This document shows positions 1 through 9,404 of a DNA stretch of 64,000 bases, piece after piece (the stretch's first letter is position 1; each line of letters opens with the position of its first letter). The position numbers were made by a program, and so were the translations under genes. The stretch is from Vreelandella subglaciescola (GTDB lineage: Bacteria; Pseudomonadota; Gammaproteobacteria; Pseudomonadales; Halomonadaceae): positions 62,001 through 126,000 of the forward strand of contig JAKDRW010000001.1 in the NCBI GenBank assembly GCA_030454225.1. The letters run 5' to 3'. The notes below the pieces were generated by a model that did not search any database, was not told the DNA's origin, and saw nothing but the letters and a program-made list of their open reading frames with translations.

Positions 1-222
1 CGATTGCGCAAGCCGGCTTCTACCGAGCATTTATGCACCGCCGAAGTGGCCGCCGAGCTTTTGCGTCAGGGTGGCGACGCCAACGCCGCTGACGTGCTTG
101 ATGATTACTTCGAGGCGTTCAACGAAAGCTACGCGGCCAGCCGCGGCCACCGTAAAATTGACGCGCCAAGCCCGGCCATGCAGCGGCTGCTGGCGTGGAA
201 AAACCCTGCAAGGAGTGAATGA
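1..222 (+). CDS. C-terminal part of an unrecognised protein (cut by window edge)
   Basis: The reading frame is open from the first base and ends at TGA 220-222, so only the last 73 or so codons are present. The peptide is soluble-looking and mostly helical, with no transmembrane stretch and no motif I recognise; it ends in a basic, Pro-containing tail. Its stop overlaps or abuts the start of the symporter gene downstream, and the AAGGAG ribosome-binding site of that gene lies inside its last codons. The two genes are therefore probably co-transcribed and perhaps translationally coupled. I cannot name a function from the fragment. Confidence 0.6.
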   Translation, partial: RLRKPASTEHLCTAEVAAELLRQGGDANAADVLDDYFEAFNESYAASRGHRKIDAPSPAMQRLLAWKNPARSE

Positions 223-224
223 TA

Positions 225-1175
225 ATGCGGTATTTCGAGCGTTTTAACCGGCTTTTCCCCGTCTGGGCCGTGCTGCTGGCCGGCGTGGCCGCGGTGGTGC
301 CGGGCTGGTTTTCGGGCCTGGCCGGCCAGATTCAGCTGCTGCTGACGGTAATCATGTTTTCCATGGGGCTGACGCTGTCCGGGCGTGATTTTGCCCGCGT
401 GGTGAAATCCCCCGCGCCGATTGCCGTTGGTGTGGCGCTGCAATTTTTGATTATGCCGCTGGCGGCGCTGCTGATTTCGCTGGCGCTGTCGCTGTCGCCC
501 GAGCTGACGCTGGGCATGGTGCTGGTCGGCGCGACCGCTGGGGGAACTTCATCCAACGTCATGACGTGGCTGGCCGGCGGGCGCGTGGCGCTGTCGGTAT
601 CGATGACGCTGACATCCACGCTGATCTCGGTGGTGGCCACTCCGCTGTTAACCTGGCTGCTGCTTGGGCAAAGCGTGGACGTGCCGACGTGGGGGATGCT
701 TATGAGTATTGCCCAGCTGGTGGTGGTGCCGGTGGCTGCGGGGGTTGTGGTGCATCACTTTCTGGGAGAGCGCATTCAGCAAGTTGAGCCGGTGCTGGCG
801 ACGCTTGCCATGCTTGCCATCGTGCTGATTATCGCCATCGTGGTGGCGCTGAACGTCGATCAGCTGCTGACGCTAGGACCGATTGTGGCGCTGGCTGTAG
901 TGTTGCATAACGGCGTGGGGCTGGCCGGCGGCTATTGGATGGCACGAGCGGCGCATTTTGACCAGCGCACTGCCCGCACTATCGCTTTTGAGGTTGGGTT
1001 GCAGAACTCGGGGCTTGCGGTCAGTCTGGCCGGCCAGTTTTTCACCCCCGGCGCGGCGTTGCCCGGGGCCATTTTCTCGGTCTGGCACAACGTTTCGGGC
1101 TCTTTGCTCGCCGGCTGGTGGAAGCGCCGTGGGGTAGCGGACGATACCGCTATCCCGAGCTCCCCTGCCAAATAA
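225..1175 (+). CDS. Bile acid:sodium symporter (BASS) family transporter
   Basis: About 316 residues, almost wholly hydrophobic, with roughly nine or ten predicted membrane helices, which matches the BASS/SBF fold. The loop GGTSSNVMTWLAGG near residue 110 matches the conserved crossover-helix motif (G-T-x-S-N-V) that forms the Na+ and substrate site in ASBT-type proteins. These inner-membrane carriers use the sodium gradient to import organic anions such as bile acids, pyruvate or pantoate; the substrate here cannot be read from sequence. ATG 225 is preferred over ATG 219 because AAGGAG at 210-215 sits 9 nt upstream of it but only 3 nt from the first ATG. The gene ends 10 bp short of the convergent EamA gene. 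Confidence 0.85.
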   Translation: MRYFERFNRLFPVWAVLLAGVAAVVPGWFSGLAGQIQLLLTVIMFSMGLTLSGRDFARVVKSPAPIAVGVALQFLIMPLAALLISLALSLSPELTLGMVLVGATAGGTSSNVMTWLAGGRVALSVSMTLTSTLISVVATPLLTWLLLGQSVDVPTWGMLMSIAQLVVVPVAAGVVVHHFLGERIQQVEPVLATLAMLAIVLIIAIVVALNVDQLLTLGPIVALAVVLHNGVGLAGGYWMARAAHFDQRTARTIAFEVGLQNSGLAVSLAGQFFTPGAALPGAIFSVWHNVSGSLLAGWWKRRGVADDTAIPSSPAK

Positions 1176-1185
1176 GCCGGCAGCG

Positions 1186-2076
1186 TTATCGCCGCCTGCG
1201 GCGCAGGGCGGCGGCGATCCACTGCCAGCGGTTGATCAGCAGGGCTAAAAAGATCAGCCCGCAGCCGCAAAGCTGAAGCGCGGTCATGGTTTCGCCGTAC
1301 CACAGGGCGGCGAACAGCGCCGTCCACACCGCTTCGAGCATTAAAATCACCGAGGCGTGGCTGGGGGTGGTCAGGCTTTGGCCCTTGATCTGCAGGAAAA
1401 AACGCAGCGCGCTGGCGAGGATGGCGCTGGCCAGAAACCAGCCCCAAATCGAAGGGGTGAGGGCATAGGCGCCGTGCTCAAAGGCCAACGAGGCCGGCGT
1501 CAGCACAAGGCCGACCACCAGCAGCTGCAGGGCGGTGAGCGGCAGCGCCGGCAGGTGGCGCACCACGCGGATATTGACGTTGATCAACAGCGCAAAGCAC
1601 GCCGCCGAGCAAAGCATGAACAGCTGGCCTGCCTCGAGCCGAAAACCGGCGTTGAGCGACAGCAGCGCAAAGCCGAACAGCGCGACCGGCATGGCCACCC
1701 AGGTGGTGCGCGGCGGCGTTTCGCCGAACAGCAGGCGCGCCACAACCGGCACCATCAGAATACCCAGGCTATTGATAAAGGCGCTTTCACCCAGATGGTG
1801 CGAGTGCGCCAGCCCCAGCACCCAGAAGGCGATGGCGGCGCTGAACAACAGGCCTACCAAAAGCCCGCGGCGCAGTGCAGCAGCGGAGAGCCGGCGCAGC
1901 CCCGGCCAGGCAAAACCCGCCAGCAATACCCCCGCGAGCAAAAAGCGCGTGCCGATAAAACCGATGGGCGGCATGCCCGCCAGCGTTTCCTTGGAGAAAA
2001 TCCAGCCGGCGGCGGCAATCAGGGTGACGAGCAGCAGCAGGGCATCGGCCTGCCAGGAGGCGCGTGCGTGGCTCAC
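1186..2076 (-). CDS. EamA/DMT-family inner-membrane transporter
   Basis: About 296 residues with ten hydrophobic segments and the two-fold repeat of EamA domains expected of drug/metabolite exporters (each repeat has five helices). The first repeat runs from the start to about residue 135 and the second to the basic C-terminal tail, which ends in a run of arginines. GTG 2076 is chosen as the start: it overlaps the stop of the TraB-like gene in a GTGA arrangement, with GGGGAG just upstream; a longer frame upstream would run far into the TraB gene and codes for a non-membrane, Arg/His-rich peptide. Substrate unknown; family members export amino acids, nucleosides or metabolites. Confidence 0.8.
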   Translation of the reverse strand: MSHARASWQADALLLLVTLIAAAGWIFSKETLAGMPPIGFIGTRFLLAGVLLAGFAWPGLRRLSAAALRRGLLVGLLFSAAIAFWVLGLAHSHHLGESAFINSLGILMVPVVARLLFGETPPRTTWVAMPVALFGFALLSLNAGFRLEAGQLFMLCSAACFALLINVNIRVVRHLPALPLTALQLLVVGLVLTPASLAFEHGAYALTPSIWGWFLASAILASALRFFLQIKGQSLTTPSHASVILMLEAVWTALFAALWYGETMTALQLCGCGLIFLALLINRWQWIAAALRRRRR

Positions 2077-3317
2077 ACCTCCCCGCCAAACAGCGCACCG
2101 GCGATGCGAAAGCCGGCGATCCAGGTGCCGGCCGCCGAGCCGATGGTCGCAAGTAGAAACACCAGCAGCGTGCGCGAAACGCGGTTTTTCCACCAGCCCT
2201 TAAGCTGGGTGACGTCGTTTCGCAGGGTGGCAAAGTCGCGCACCTTGGGCCGGCGCATGTACAGCTCGACGCCGGCGGCGACAAAGCCCGCGCCAATAGT
2301 GGGGTTTAGCGAGGTCAGCGGGGCGGCGACAAACGTTGCCAGCACCGTTACCGGGTGCGCCAGCGCGATAATCGTGGCGCCGGCGGAGAGCACGCCGTTG
2401 ATCAGGAACCACTCGCTGACCAGCTGCCAGCCCAGATCGGTGTTGCGCGAAAAACCGATGGCAAAGCCGATCAGCACCAGCGCTGACACCACCCACGGCA
2501 GCGCCTTCCAGATTTTTGACGGCGCCGGCGTGGCCTCGAGGGTTTTCCGCTCCTCGGCGGGGGCCTGCGGCAGCGGCGCGTCCAGGTGCTCGCCGGTGCC
2601 CTGCAGGTGCCCCGCACCGATCACCACCAGCACGTTGTGATAGCGTCCGGGCGGCGCGGTTTCGGCAAGGCGCAGCGCCATGTAGCGGTCGCGTTCGCGG
2701 ATCAGCGGCGTATACAGCGCCTCGGACTCGGCGGCAAACTCGCTGAAGGTGGCTTCCAGCACGTCGCCTTCCTTGAGTTTTTCGATCTCCTCGGCGGAGA
2801 TTTTCTGGCGCGACAGCACGCTGCCCAAAAGCCCCGACAGCAGCCCGAAACGCTGCCACCAGGGCACGCTGTGATAGACCCGCTTGAGCGTCGTGCCCAC
2901 GTCGCGGTCGATGAGCAGCAGCGGCAGCGTAAGACGCTCGGCCTGCTCTACCGCAGCGCGCATCTCGGCGCCCGGTTGAATGCCGGACTGCTCGGCGATG
3001 CGCTGCTGAAAAGCGCCCAGCGCCAGGCTGGCGGCGACCATGCCGGCCTTGCCCTGCTTGAATACCTGAAACAGATCCTGTTCGCCCATGGCATCGGGCT
3101 GGGTCATGCTGTGGTGGCGCGCGGCGCACAGTTCGATAGCCACGGCGTCGAACTCGCCGGTGGCCAGCAGCGCGTTGACGTCGTCGGCGCTTTCCCGGGA
3201 TACGTGGGCGGTGCCCAGCAGGGTGTACTGCGTGGTCCCGACGGTGACGGTTTTCAGCGGCCCGCTGGTAGCGGGTAGCGCATTGGGCGCGGGTGACAGA
3301 ACTTCATCTTCGCTCAT
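2073..3317 (-). CDS. TraB/PrgY-like (TraB/GumN superfamily) membrane protein
   Basis: About 414 residues. The N-terminal two thirds is the TraB domain, with the GTAHVS motif near the start and a second conserved motif, GAGHL, around residue 235. The C-terminal third has several hydrophobic helices, as in full-length TraB/PrgY homologues from bacteria and archaea. PrgY of enterococci reduces peptide pheromone activity, and the wider family is thought to be metal-dependent peptidases, but the role of these chromosomal proteobacterial members is not established. ATG 3317 is taken as start; an in-frame TTG lies 24 nt upstream. It shares a 4-nt overlap with the EamA gene and follows trkH by about 40 bp. 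Confidence 0.75.
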   Translation of the reverse strand: MSEDEVLSPAPNALPATSGPLKTVTVGTTQYTLLGTAHVSRESADDVNALLATGEFDAVAIELCAARHHSMTQPDAMGEQDLFQVFKQGKAGMVAASLALGAFQQRIAEQSGIQPGAEMRAAVEQAERLTLPLLLIDRDVGTTLKRVYHSVPWWQRFGLLSGLLGSVLSRQKISAEEIEKLKEGDVLEATFSEFAAESEALYTPLIRERDRYMALRLAETAPPGRYHNVLVVIGAGHLQGTGEHLDAPLPQAPAEERKTLEATPAPSKIWKALPWVVSALVLIGFAIGFSRNTDLGWQLVSEWFLINGVLSAGATIIALAHPVTVLATFVAAPLTSLNPTIGAGFVAAGVELYMRRPKVRDFATLRNDVTQLKGWWKNRVSRTLLVFLLATIGSAAGTWIAGFRIAGALFGGEV

Positions 3318-3347
3318 GGCAAGAGTCTCAATCGTCGACAAATAAGG

Positions 3348-3365
3348 GGCGCCGTTAGCGGCGCC
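3348..3365 (-). terminator. Possible hairpin at the trkH stop codon
   Basis: A 7-bp inverted repeat GGCGCCG/CGGCGCC with a 4-nt loop spans the trkH stop. On the reverse strand it is followed by CCTTATTTG, a poor U-tract. It could weakly terminate or pause transcription between trkH and the TraB-like gene. Confidence 0.3.
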
Positions 3366-4803
3366 AGAAAGCGGGGGTAAACAGTACTAAAACGGTAAAT
3401 ATTTCCAGCCGGCCGAGCAGCATGGCCACTACCAGCACCCACTTGGCAAGGTCGGGCAGGTTGCCGTAGTGGACGCTGGCCTCGCCAAGCGCCGGCCCCA
3501 GATTGTTGAGCGCCGAGCCGACCGCCGACCAGGCGGTGACCTGATCGACGCCGGTGGCCATCACCCCGACCAGCATCAGGAAAAACAGCATGACGTAGAC
3601 CGAGAAAAAGCCCCACACGGCCTGGGCGATGCTGTCGGGCACGCTGACCTTGCCCACCTTGACCGCGATCACCGCGTTGGGGTGGATCAGTCGCATGACC
3701 TCGCGCATGCCCTGTTTCAAAATCAGGATAATGCGGATGACCTTCATGCCGCCGGCGGTGGAGCCCGAACAGCCGCCGACAAAGGCGGCGACAAACAGCA
3801 GAAACGGAATCGCGCCCGGCCAGGCGGAAAAATCGGCCACGGCAAAGCCCGACGTCGTGGCGATAGACACCACCTCGAACAGCGCGTGGCGCAGCCTGAG
3901 CTCGCTGTCGTAGGTATCGGTCAGCCACAGGGTGGTGACCGTCACGCAGAACAGCCCCAGCAGGAAAAGCATCAAAAACCGCGCTTCGGGGTCCTGGAAG
4001 TAGTGCAGCAGGCGCTTTTCGCGCCAGGCAATAAAGTGCAGGCTGAAGCTGAACGCCGAAATCAGCATAAAGCCGGCGCCGATCATCTCGATGGCGGCGT
4101 TGTCAAAAAAGCCGATGCTGGCGTCGTGGGTGGAAAACCCGCCAATCGACACGGTAGAAAAGCTGTGGCCGATGGCGTCAAACCAGTCCATGCCCGCGGC
4201 CGCGTAGGCGAGCATGCAGCCAATGGTCAGGGTGACGTAAATGTACCACAGCGCTTTGGCGGTTTCGGTGATGCGCGGAGTGAGCTTGGAATCCTTGAGC
4301 GGGCCGGGGATTTCGGTGCGGTACAGCGCCATGCCGCCCACACCCAGGGTGGGCAGAATCGCCACGGCCAGCACCACGATCCCCATGCCGCCAAGCCACT
4401 GCAGCTGCTGGCGATAGTAGCGAACGGACTCGGGCAAAAAATCGAGCCCGGTCATTACCGTCGCGCCGGTGGTGGTGAGCCCCGAAAACGACTCGAACAC
4501 CGCGTCGGTGGGCGACAGCGCGGCCTCGCCGAAGAGCATCAGCGGCAGCGCACCAAACAGCGCCAGCACCGTCCAGAACATCACCGCGATCAAAAAGCCG
4601 TCGCGGATGCGCAGCTCCTTGCGCTCGCGGCGGTTGGGCAAAAAAAGCGTCAGGCCGGTGAATACGGTAATGGCGATACCAATGAGAAACGCATCCCACA
4701 CGCCGTCGCGAAACCACAGTGACACCAGCATTGGCGGCAGCATGGTAAGGCTGAAGAGCATCAGCAACAGCCCCAGAATACGCAGAATCACCCGCAGGCT
4801 CAT
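3355..4803 (-). CDS. trkH: Trk-type potassium uptake channel subunit TrkH/TrkI
   Basis: 482 residues, the standard TrkH length. The protein is highly hydrophobic with the four M1-P-M2 repeats of the SKT superfamily; selectivity-filter-like stretches are visible, such as TTGATVMTG near residue 110 and CSGSTAGGMK around residue 345. TrkH forms the membrane pore for Na+- or H+-driven K+ uptake and is gated by the cytoplasmic TrkA ring. The trkA gene lies immediately upstream on the same strand (64 bp apart), so channel and regulator are made together. In Halomonas elongata K+ uptake by TrkH/TrkI is part of the salt response; that this protein has the same role is inference. ATG 4803 is preceded by AAGGAG about 11 nt away. 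Confidence 0.93.
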   Translation of the reverse strand: MSLRVILRILGLLLMLFSLTMLPPMLVSLWFRDGVWDAFLIGIAITVFTGLTLFLPNRRERKELRIRDGFLIAVMFWTVLALFGALPLMLFGEAALSPTDAVFESFSGLTTTGATVMTGLDFLPESVRYYRQQLQWLGGMGIVVLAVAILPTLGVGGMALYRTEIPGPLKDSKLTPRITETAKALWYIYVTLTIGCMLAYAAAGMDWFDAIGHSFSTVSIGGFSTHDASIGFFDNAAIEMIGAGFMLISAFSFSLHFIAWREKRLLHYFQDPEARFLMLFLLGLFCVTVTTLWLTDTYDSELRLRHALFEVVSIATTSGFAVADFSAWPGAIPFLLFVAAFVGGCSGSTAGGMKVIRIILILKQGMREVMRLIHPNAVIAVKVGKVSVPDSIAQAVWGFFSVYVMLFFLMLVGVMATGVDQVTAWSAVGSALNNLGPALGEASVHYGNLPDLAKWVLVVAMLLGRLEIFTVLVLFTPAFWRR

Positions 4804-4867
4804 GGTCAGCGCGACTCCTTATGGTTAGGTGCGCACGGTGCTTGTGTACGGTAGCGGGGAAGGCGCG

Positions 4868-6241
4868 TCAGAAAAAGCTCAGCCCGACCTGGAACAGGCG
4901 CTCGACGTCGCGGATGCGCCGTTTGTCGATGACGAACAGAATTACATGGTCGCCCGACTCTACCACTACGTCGCGTCGCGCGATCATCACTTTTTTGCCG
5001 CGCACAATGGCGCCAATGGTGGTGCCTTGGGGCAGGTCGATCTCGCTGATGCTGCGCCCCACCACCTTGGACGACTGTTTATCGCCGTGGGCGATGGCTT
5101 CGATAGCCTCGGCCGCGCCGCGGCGAAGCGAGTGCACGTTGACGATATCGCCGCGGCGCACGTGGGTGAGCAAGCTGCCGATGGTGGCCTGCTGGGGCGA
5201 GATGGCAATATCGATTTCGCCGCCCTGGACCAGGTCGACATAGGCGGCGTTGTTGATCAGGGTGAGCACTTTCTTGGCGCCCAGCCGCTTGGCCAACAGC
5301 GACGACATGATGTTGACCTCGTCGTCGTTGGTCAGCGCGCAGAAAATATCGCAGTCGTCGATGTTCTCTTCTTCCAGCAGGCGCTTGCTGGTAGCGCTGC
5401 CGTGCAGCACCACGGTGCGGTCGAGGCGCTCGGACAGCTGGGTGCAGCGTTTCAGGCTATGCTCGATGATTTTGACCTGGTGGCTGTGCTCCAGGTGCTC
5501 GGCGAGGCGCTCGCCGATGTTTCCGCCGCCGGCAATGACGATGCGACGAAAGGTGCGCTCGATACGTCGTAGCTCGCTCATTACCGCGCGGATATCGCGC
5601 CGGGCGGCGAGGAAAAATACTTCGTCGTCGGCCTCGATCACGGTGTCGCCGCGCGGCGTAATCGGCCGGTTGCGGCGGTAAATGGCCGCCACCCGGGTAT
5701 CGACGTTGGGCATGTGGCGGCGCAGAAAGGCCAGATCCTGGCCCACCAGCGGGCCGCCGTAGAATGCCTTGACCGCCACCAGCTGCACCAGCCCGCCGGC
5801 AAACTCCAGCACCTGCAGCGCGCCGGGGTGCTCGATCAGCCGGCGAACGTGATCGGTGACCACCTGCTCGGGGCTGATCAGCACGTCGATGGGAATCGCC
5901 TCGTGAGCAAAAAGCCCCTTGCGCGTCAGGTAGGCGGTGGTGCGTACCCGGGCAATTTTGGTCGGCGTACGAAACAGCGTGTGCGCGACCTGGCAGGCGA
6001 TCATGTTGATTTCATCGGTATTGGTCACCGCAATCAGCATGTCGGCGTCTTCGCAGCCGGCTTCGCGCAGGGTGATCGGGTACGAGCCGGGGCCGGTAAT
6101 GGTGCGGATATCCAGCTTGTTATGCAGCTCGCGTAGCCGGTCACCGTCGGTGTCCACCACGGTGATATCGTTTTCTTCGCGCGCCAGGTGCTCTGCCAGC
6201 GTGCCGCCGACCTGGCCGGCGCCGAGGATAATGATTTTCAT
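4868..6241 (-). CDS. trkA: Trk system K+ uptake regulator TrkA
   Basis: 457 residues, matching E. coli TrkA (458). Two RCK units are present: each has a Rossmann NAD-binding domain ([14 protein letters not shown] at the N-terminus, [14 protein letters not shown] near residue 238) followed by a TrkA-C domain. TrkA binds NAD(H) and ATP/ADP and gates TrkH from the cytoplasmic side. ATG 6241 is chosen because it directly precedes the KIIILGAG nucleotide-binding strand; the upstream in-frame sequence is Arg-rich and overlaps rsmB. The gene begins 4 nt after the rsmB stop, so def, fmt, rsmB, trkA and trkH form one reverse-strand series, the usual order near the replication origin in gammaproteobacteria. 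Confidence 0.96.
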   Translation of the reverse strand: MKIIILGAGQVGGTLAEHLAREENDITVVDTDGDRLRELHNKLDIRTITGPGSYPITLREAGCEDADMLIAVTNTDEINMIACQVAHTLFRTPTKIARVRTTAYLTRKGLFAHEAIPIDVLISPEQVVTDHVRRLIEHPGALQVLEFAGGLVQLVAVKAFYGGPLVGQDLAFLRRHMPNVDTRVAAIYRRNRPITPRGDTVIEADDEVFFLAARRDIRAVMSELRRIERTFRRIVIAGGGNIGERLAEHLEHSHQVKIIEHSLKRCTQLSERLDRTVVLHGSATSKRLLEEENIDDCDIFCALTNDDEVNIMSSLLAKRLGAKKVLTLINNAAYVDLVQGGEIDIAISPQQATIGSLLTHVRRGDIVNVHSLRRGAAEAIEAIAHGDKQSSKVVGRSISEIDLPQGTTIGAIVRGKKVMIARRDVVVESGDHVILFVIDKRRIRDVERLFQVGLSFF

Positions 6242-6245
6242 CGCG

Positions 6246-7595
6246 TTAGAAGGTGTCCGTCGCCGTGCGTTTTTCCAACCGCGCATAGAAAAAGCCGTCG
6301 TGGCTGTCCTGGCGCGGGAACAGCTGCCGGCCGGCGCCGCTGGGCTGGCCCCAGGCGACGTCTCCGGGCGTGGTGATGCAGGCGTCCGGCGTGCGCGCTA
6401 AAAAGGCGCTGACCTGCTCGGCGTTTTCTTCCGGCAGCACCGAGCAGGTGGCGTAGAGCAGGGTGCCGCCTTCGACCAGCAGCGGCCAAAGGTTGTCTAA
6501 AAGACGCGCTTGCAGTGCGGCCAGCCGGGTGATATCCGACGGGCGGCGCAGGCGCTTGATGTCCGGGTGGCGGCGGATGATGCCGCTGCCCGAGCAGGGC
6601 GCGTCGAGCAGGATGGCGTCAAATTCCGACTGGCTCCATTCGCCGCGCTGGCTGGCGTCGGCGTGGTGCAGCTCGGCGTGCAGCCCGAGCCGCTCGAGCG
6701 TGTCTTCTACCCGGCTCAGCCGTTCGCTGTCGCTGTCCAGCGCGGTCAGCGCGATGTCGAACTGCTCGAGCAGGTGCGCGGTCTTGCCGCCGGGGGCGCT
6801 ACAGGCATCCAGCACGCGGGCGCCGGGGCGCGGCGCCAGCACGGGGCCGAGCAGCACCGCGCTAAGCTGAGCGGCTTCGTCCTGGACGCTGACGCGGCCC
6901 GCCTTGAAGCCGGGCAGGGTGGCGACGTCGCAGGGCGTTTCCAGGGTAATGGCGTCCGGCGCGTGGGGGCACAGGCGGCCCTCCATGCCGTGCTCAGCCA
7001 GGGCTTTCAGGTAGGTTTCGCGGTGGCCGTGGCGGGCGTTAACGCGCAGCGTCATGGGGCCGGGCTGGTTGTTGGCTTCGGCCAGCGCGCGCCACTGCTC
7101 GGGCCAGGCCTCTTTCAGCGCACTCAGCAGCCATACCGGGTGAGACAGGGCCACGCTGGGATCGCGGTCGACCTGCGCCTGTAGCGCAGCGGACTCGCGC
7201 TGCAGGCGGCGCAAACAGCCGTTGAGCACGCGGGTGGCCCAGGCTTTGTCGAGCAGCCGCGCGGCGCCGGCGGTTTCGCCCACCGCCGCGTGGGCGGGAA
7301 TGCGCATGTACAGCAGCTGGTAAATCCCCAGCAGCAGCAGCGCCTGGACGTCCTGGTCGCGTTTTTTGAACGGCTGGCGCAGCAGTATGCCGGCCAGCGC
7401 TTCAAGGCGCGGCAGGTGGCGGCAGGTGCCAAAGCACAGTTCCTTGAGCAGGCCGCGGTCGCGGGCCACGACGCTGTGTTCGTCGAGGCCGGCAAGCGAG
7501 CCCTGATCCTTGAGCACCGGGGTGAGCCCGCGGGCGGCGGCGGCGCGGACCTCAAGGCCGGTCGAGCCTTTGGGCGTGTCGCGGGGTCGGGTCAT
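6246..7595 (-). CDS. rsmB: 16S rRNA (cytosine-967 C5)-methyltransferase RsmB
   Basis: 449 residues. The N-terminal 140 or so form a NusB-like RNA-binding domain; the rest is a RsmB/NOP-type SAM methyltransferase. Visible motifs are [15 protein letters not shown] (SAM binding), DAPCSGSG with the first catalytic cysteine and [11 protein letters not shown] with the second, as in m5C RNA methyltransferases. The enzyme methylates C967 of 16S rRNA in the cytoplasm. The start overlaps the end of fmt in an ATGA junction, as in the fmt-rsmB pair of most gammaproteobacteria. Confidence 0.96.
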   Translation of the reverse strand: MTRPRDTPKGSTGLEVRAAAARGLTPVLKDQGSLAGLDEHSVVARDRGLLKELCFGTCRHLPRLEALAGILLRQPFKKRDQDVQALLLLGIYQLLYMRIPAHAAVGETAGAARLLDKAWATRVLNGCLRRLQRESAALQAQVDRDPSVALSHPVWLLSALKEAWPEQWRALAEANNQPGPMTLRVNARHGHRETYLKALAEHGMEGRLCPHAPDAITLETPCDVATLPGFKAGRVSVQDEAAQLSAVLLGPVLAPRPGARVLDACSAPGGKTAHLLEQFDIALTALDSDSERLSRVEDTLERLGLHAELHHADASQRGEWSQSEFDAILLDAPCSGSGIIRRHPDIKRLRRPSDITRLAALQARLLDNLWPLLVEGGTLLYATCSVLPEENAEQVSAFLARTPDACITTPGDVAWGQPSGAGRQLFPRQDSHDGFFYARLEKRTATDTF

Positions 7596-8572
7596 TGTGG
7601 GGTTCCTTCGCTTGAGCTGCCCAGGCGGTTACCCGCGATCAGGCGTGGCGGACGGGCATTCAATAGTTCGCGTACGGGCAGCGCTTTGCCGCCGGGCAGC
7701 TGCGCGCGGGTTACGTGTAGCACTTCGTCGCCGCGCTGGCCACAGGCGATACGCAACCCTTCGCTATCCGGTTCGAGCAGCGTGCCGGGCAACTGGGCTG
7801 TATGTTGGCTTTCCTCAGCGCTGGCCATAAACAGCCGCAGGCGCGCATCGCCCAGCGTACACCAGGCCACCGGCCAGGGGTTGAATGCGCGCACGGTAGC
7901 GGCAAGTTCGGCAGCGGGGCGGGTAAAGTCGAGCTCGGCCTCGGCCTTGGAAAGCTTGGCCGCGTAGGTTACGCCGCTGTCGGGCTGCGGCGTGGCGTGG
8001 GCACGGCCGTCGGCCAGAGCGTCAAGCGTGTCGATGAGCGTACTCGCGCCCAGAGCTGCCAGCGTATCGTGCAGCTCACCGCCGGTGGTCGTGGCGGTGA
8101 TCGGTGCGCGCGCCTCGCTGAGCACGGCGCCGGTGTCCAGGCCGGCATCCATCTGCATGATGGCAACGCCGGATTCGGCGTCGCGGGCTTCGATGGCGCG
8201 CTGCAGCGGCGCCGCCCCGCGCCAGCGCGGCAGCAGCGAGGCATGCACGTTGACGCACCCGAGTCGCGGAATCTCCAGCACCGCGCGCGGCAGCAGCAGG
8301 CCGTAGGCCACTACCACCAGCACATCGGCGTTGAGCGCGGCCAGCGTCGCCTGGGCGCCGGCATCCTTCAGCGTAGTCGGCTGGTAGACGTCGAGCGAGT
8401 GCTCAAGCGCCAGCGTTTTGACCGGGCCCGGCGTCAGCTTGCGCCCGCGCCCGGCGGGGCGGTCGGGCTGGGTATACACCGCGACCACCTCGTGGTGACT
8501 GTGCAGTAGAGCCCTGAGGCTCGCCGCGGCAAAATCCGGCGTGCCGGCGAAAACAACGCGCAGTGATGACAT
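7592..8572 (-). CDS. fmt: Methionyl-tRNA formyltransferase
   Basis: 326 residues, close to the family norm of about 315. The N-terminal formyltransferase domain begins [12 protein letters not shown] and contains the [13 protein letters not shown] motif with the catalytic His around residue 115 and the downstream Asp; a C-terminal OB-like tRNA-binding domain follows. The enzyme transfers a formyl group from 10-formyl-THF to initiator Met-tRNA. It lies downstream of def, which removes that formyl group from new proteins, and overlaps rsmB by 4 nt. Confidence 0.97.
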   Translation of the reverse strand: MSSLRVVFAGTPDFAAASLRALLHSHHEVVAVYTQPDRPAGRGRKLTPGPVKTLALEHSLDVYQPTTLKDAGAQATLAALNADVLVVVAYGLLLPRAVLEIPRLGCVNVHASLLPRWRGAAPLQRAIEARDAESGVAIMQMDAGLDTGAVLSEARAPITATTTGGELHDTLAALGASTLIDTLDALADGRAHATPQPDSGVTYAAKLSKAEAELDFTRPAAELAATVRAFNPWPVAWCTLGDARLRLFMASAEESQHTAQLPGTLLEPDSEGLRIACGQRGDEVLHVTRAQLPGGKALPVRELLNARPPRLIAGNRLGSSSEGTPQ

Positions 8573-8627
8573 GAAAAACGCAGCCCTGAAGCGAAAAGGT
8601 GATGGCTAGGATAGCCCAACGGCGAAA

Positions 8628-8666
8628 GGCCGGAAAATCCCGGCGCGACGGCGGAGTTTTCCGGCC
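8628..8666 (-). other. Inverted repeat between def and fmt
   Basis: A perfect 10-bp inverted repeat, GGCCGGAAAA (8628-8637) and TTTTCCGGCC (8657-8666), encloses a 19-nt GC-rich loop in the 115-bp def-fmt gap. The arms end in A and T runs on the loop side, so it is not a classical terminator with a 3' U-tract. It may be a processing or partial attenuation structure. Confidence 0.5.
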
Positions 8667-8687
8667 CTGACAGCACCGTGCAGCGCG

Positions 8688-9200
8688 CTAGGCGTCCTGC
8701 ATCGGCTTGTGGTGTTTCTGCATTTTTTTGCGCACGCGGTCGCGTTTGAGCGGCGAGAGGTAGTCAACAAACAGCACGCCCTCCAGGTGGTCGAGCTCGT
8801 GCTGAATGCAGTGCGCGAGAAGATCCTCGGCTTCAAGCTCGTAGGGCTTGCCGTCGCGGTCAAGCGCGCTGAGCTTGATACGCAGGTAGCGCGGCACCTC
8901 GGCGTAGTACTCGGGGATCGACAGGCAGCCTTCCGACAGCGGCGCTTTTTCATCGCCCAGTGCGACGTAGCTCGGATTGATGAGCACTAGCGGCGCGTTG
9001 CCGGATTCGCTGACGTCCATCACCACCACGCGGCGGTGGACGTCGACCTGGGTGGCCGCAAGGCCGATGCCGCGGGCGTCATACATGGTCTCAAGCATGT
9101 TATCGACCAGCGTGCGAACGGCGTCGTCGACGGTGTCGACCGGCGCGGCGCGTGTCCGCAACCGATCGTCAGGGAATGTTAATATAGGTAGTTTAGCCAT
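8688..9200 (-). CDS. def: Peptide deformylase
   Basis: 170 residues, the usual size. All three signature motifs are present: GIGLAATQ near residue 44, EGCLSIP near residue 90 with the metal-binding Cys, and QHELDHLEG near residue 133 with the two metal-binding His and the catalytic Glu. The Fe2+ enzyme removes the N-formyl group from nascent chains. ATG 9200 is chosen because MAKLPIL is the standard start; the frame continues upstream without support. It is the first gene of the reverse series and is divergent from the LysM gene. Confidence 0.97.
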   Translation of the reverse strand: MAKLPILTFPDDRLRTRAAPVDTVDDAVRTLVDNMLETMYDARGIGLAATQVDVHRRVVVMDVSESGNAPLVLINPSYVALGDEKAPLSEGCLSIPEYYAEVPRYLRIKLSALDRDGKPYELEAEDLLAHCIQHELDHLEGVLFVDYLSPLKRDRVRKKMQKHHKPMQDA

Positions 9201-9266
9201 AGCGTTATCTGTACCGTTATGCTGATTCCGTGAGGCACTCAAGCCTGCGTAAAAGGAAAAATCGGC

Positions 9267-9295
9267 TTGTGTGCTTTGTTACCGTCCACTATAAC
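9267..9295 (+). promoter_or_regulatory. Probable sigma-70 promoter of the LysM gene
   Basis: TTGTGT at 9267-9272 and TATAAC at 9290-9295 are separated by exactly 17 nt, about 110 nt upstream of the LysM start, within the divergent def/LysM intergenic region. Inferred from consensus match only. Confidence 0.55.
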
Positions 9296-9404
9296 ATGCT
9301 CACTTGGGCATGCCGACAGCGGACGTTAGCGGCGCGCTCAGGTGTCACTGGCCGTTTTACCGGCTTGGCTAACGCGCACGATAAATCACAGGGAGAACAA
9401 GTGC

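Noticed and set aside
1357-2640. Long open frame on the forward strand opposite the EamA and TraB-like genes
   Set aside because: Composition is Gln/Arg/His-rich, typical of the antisense of a high-GC gene; no start signal and two real genes lie opposite.
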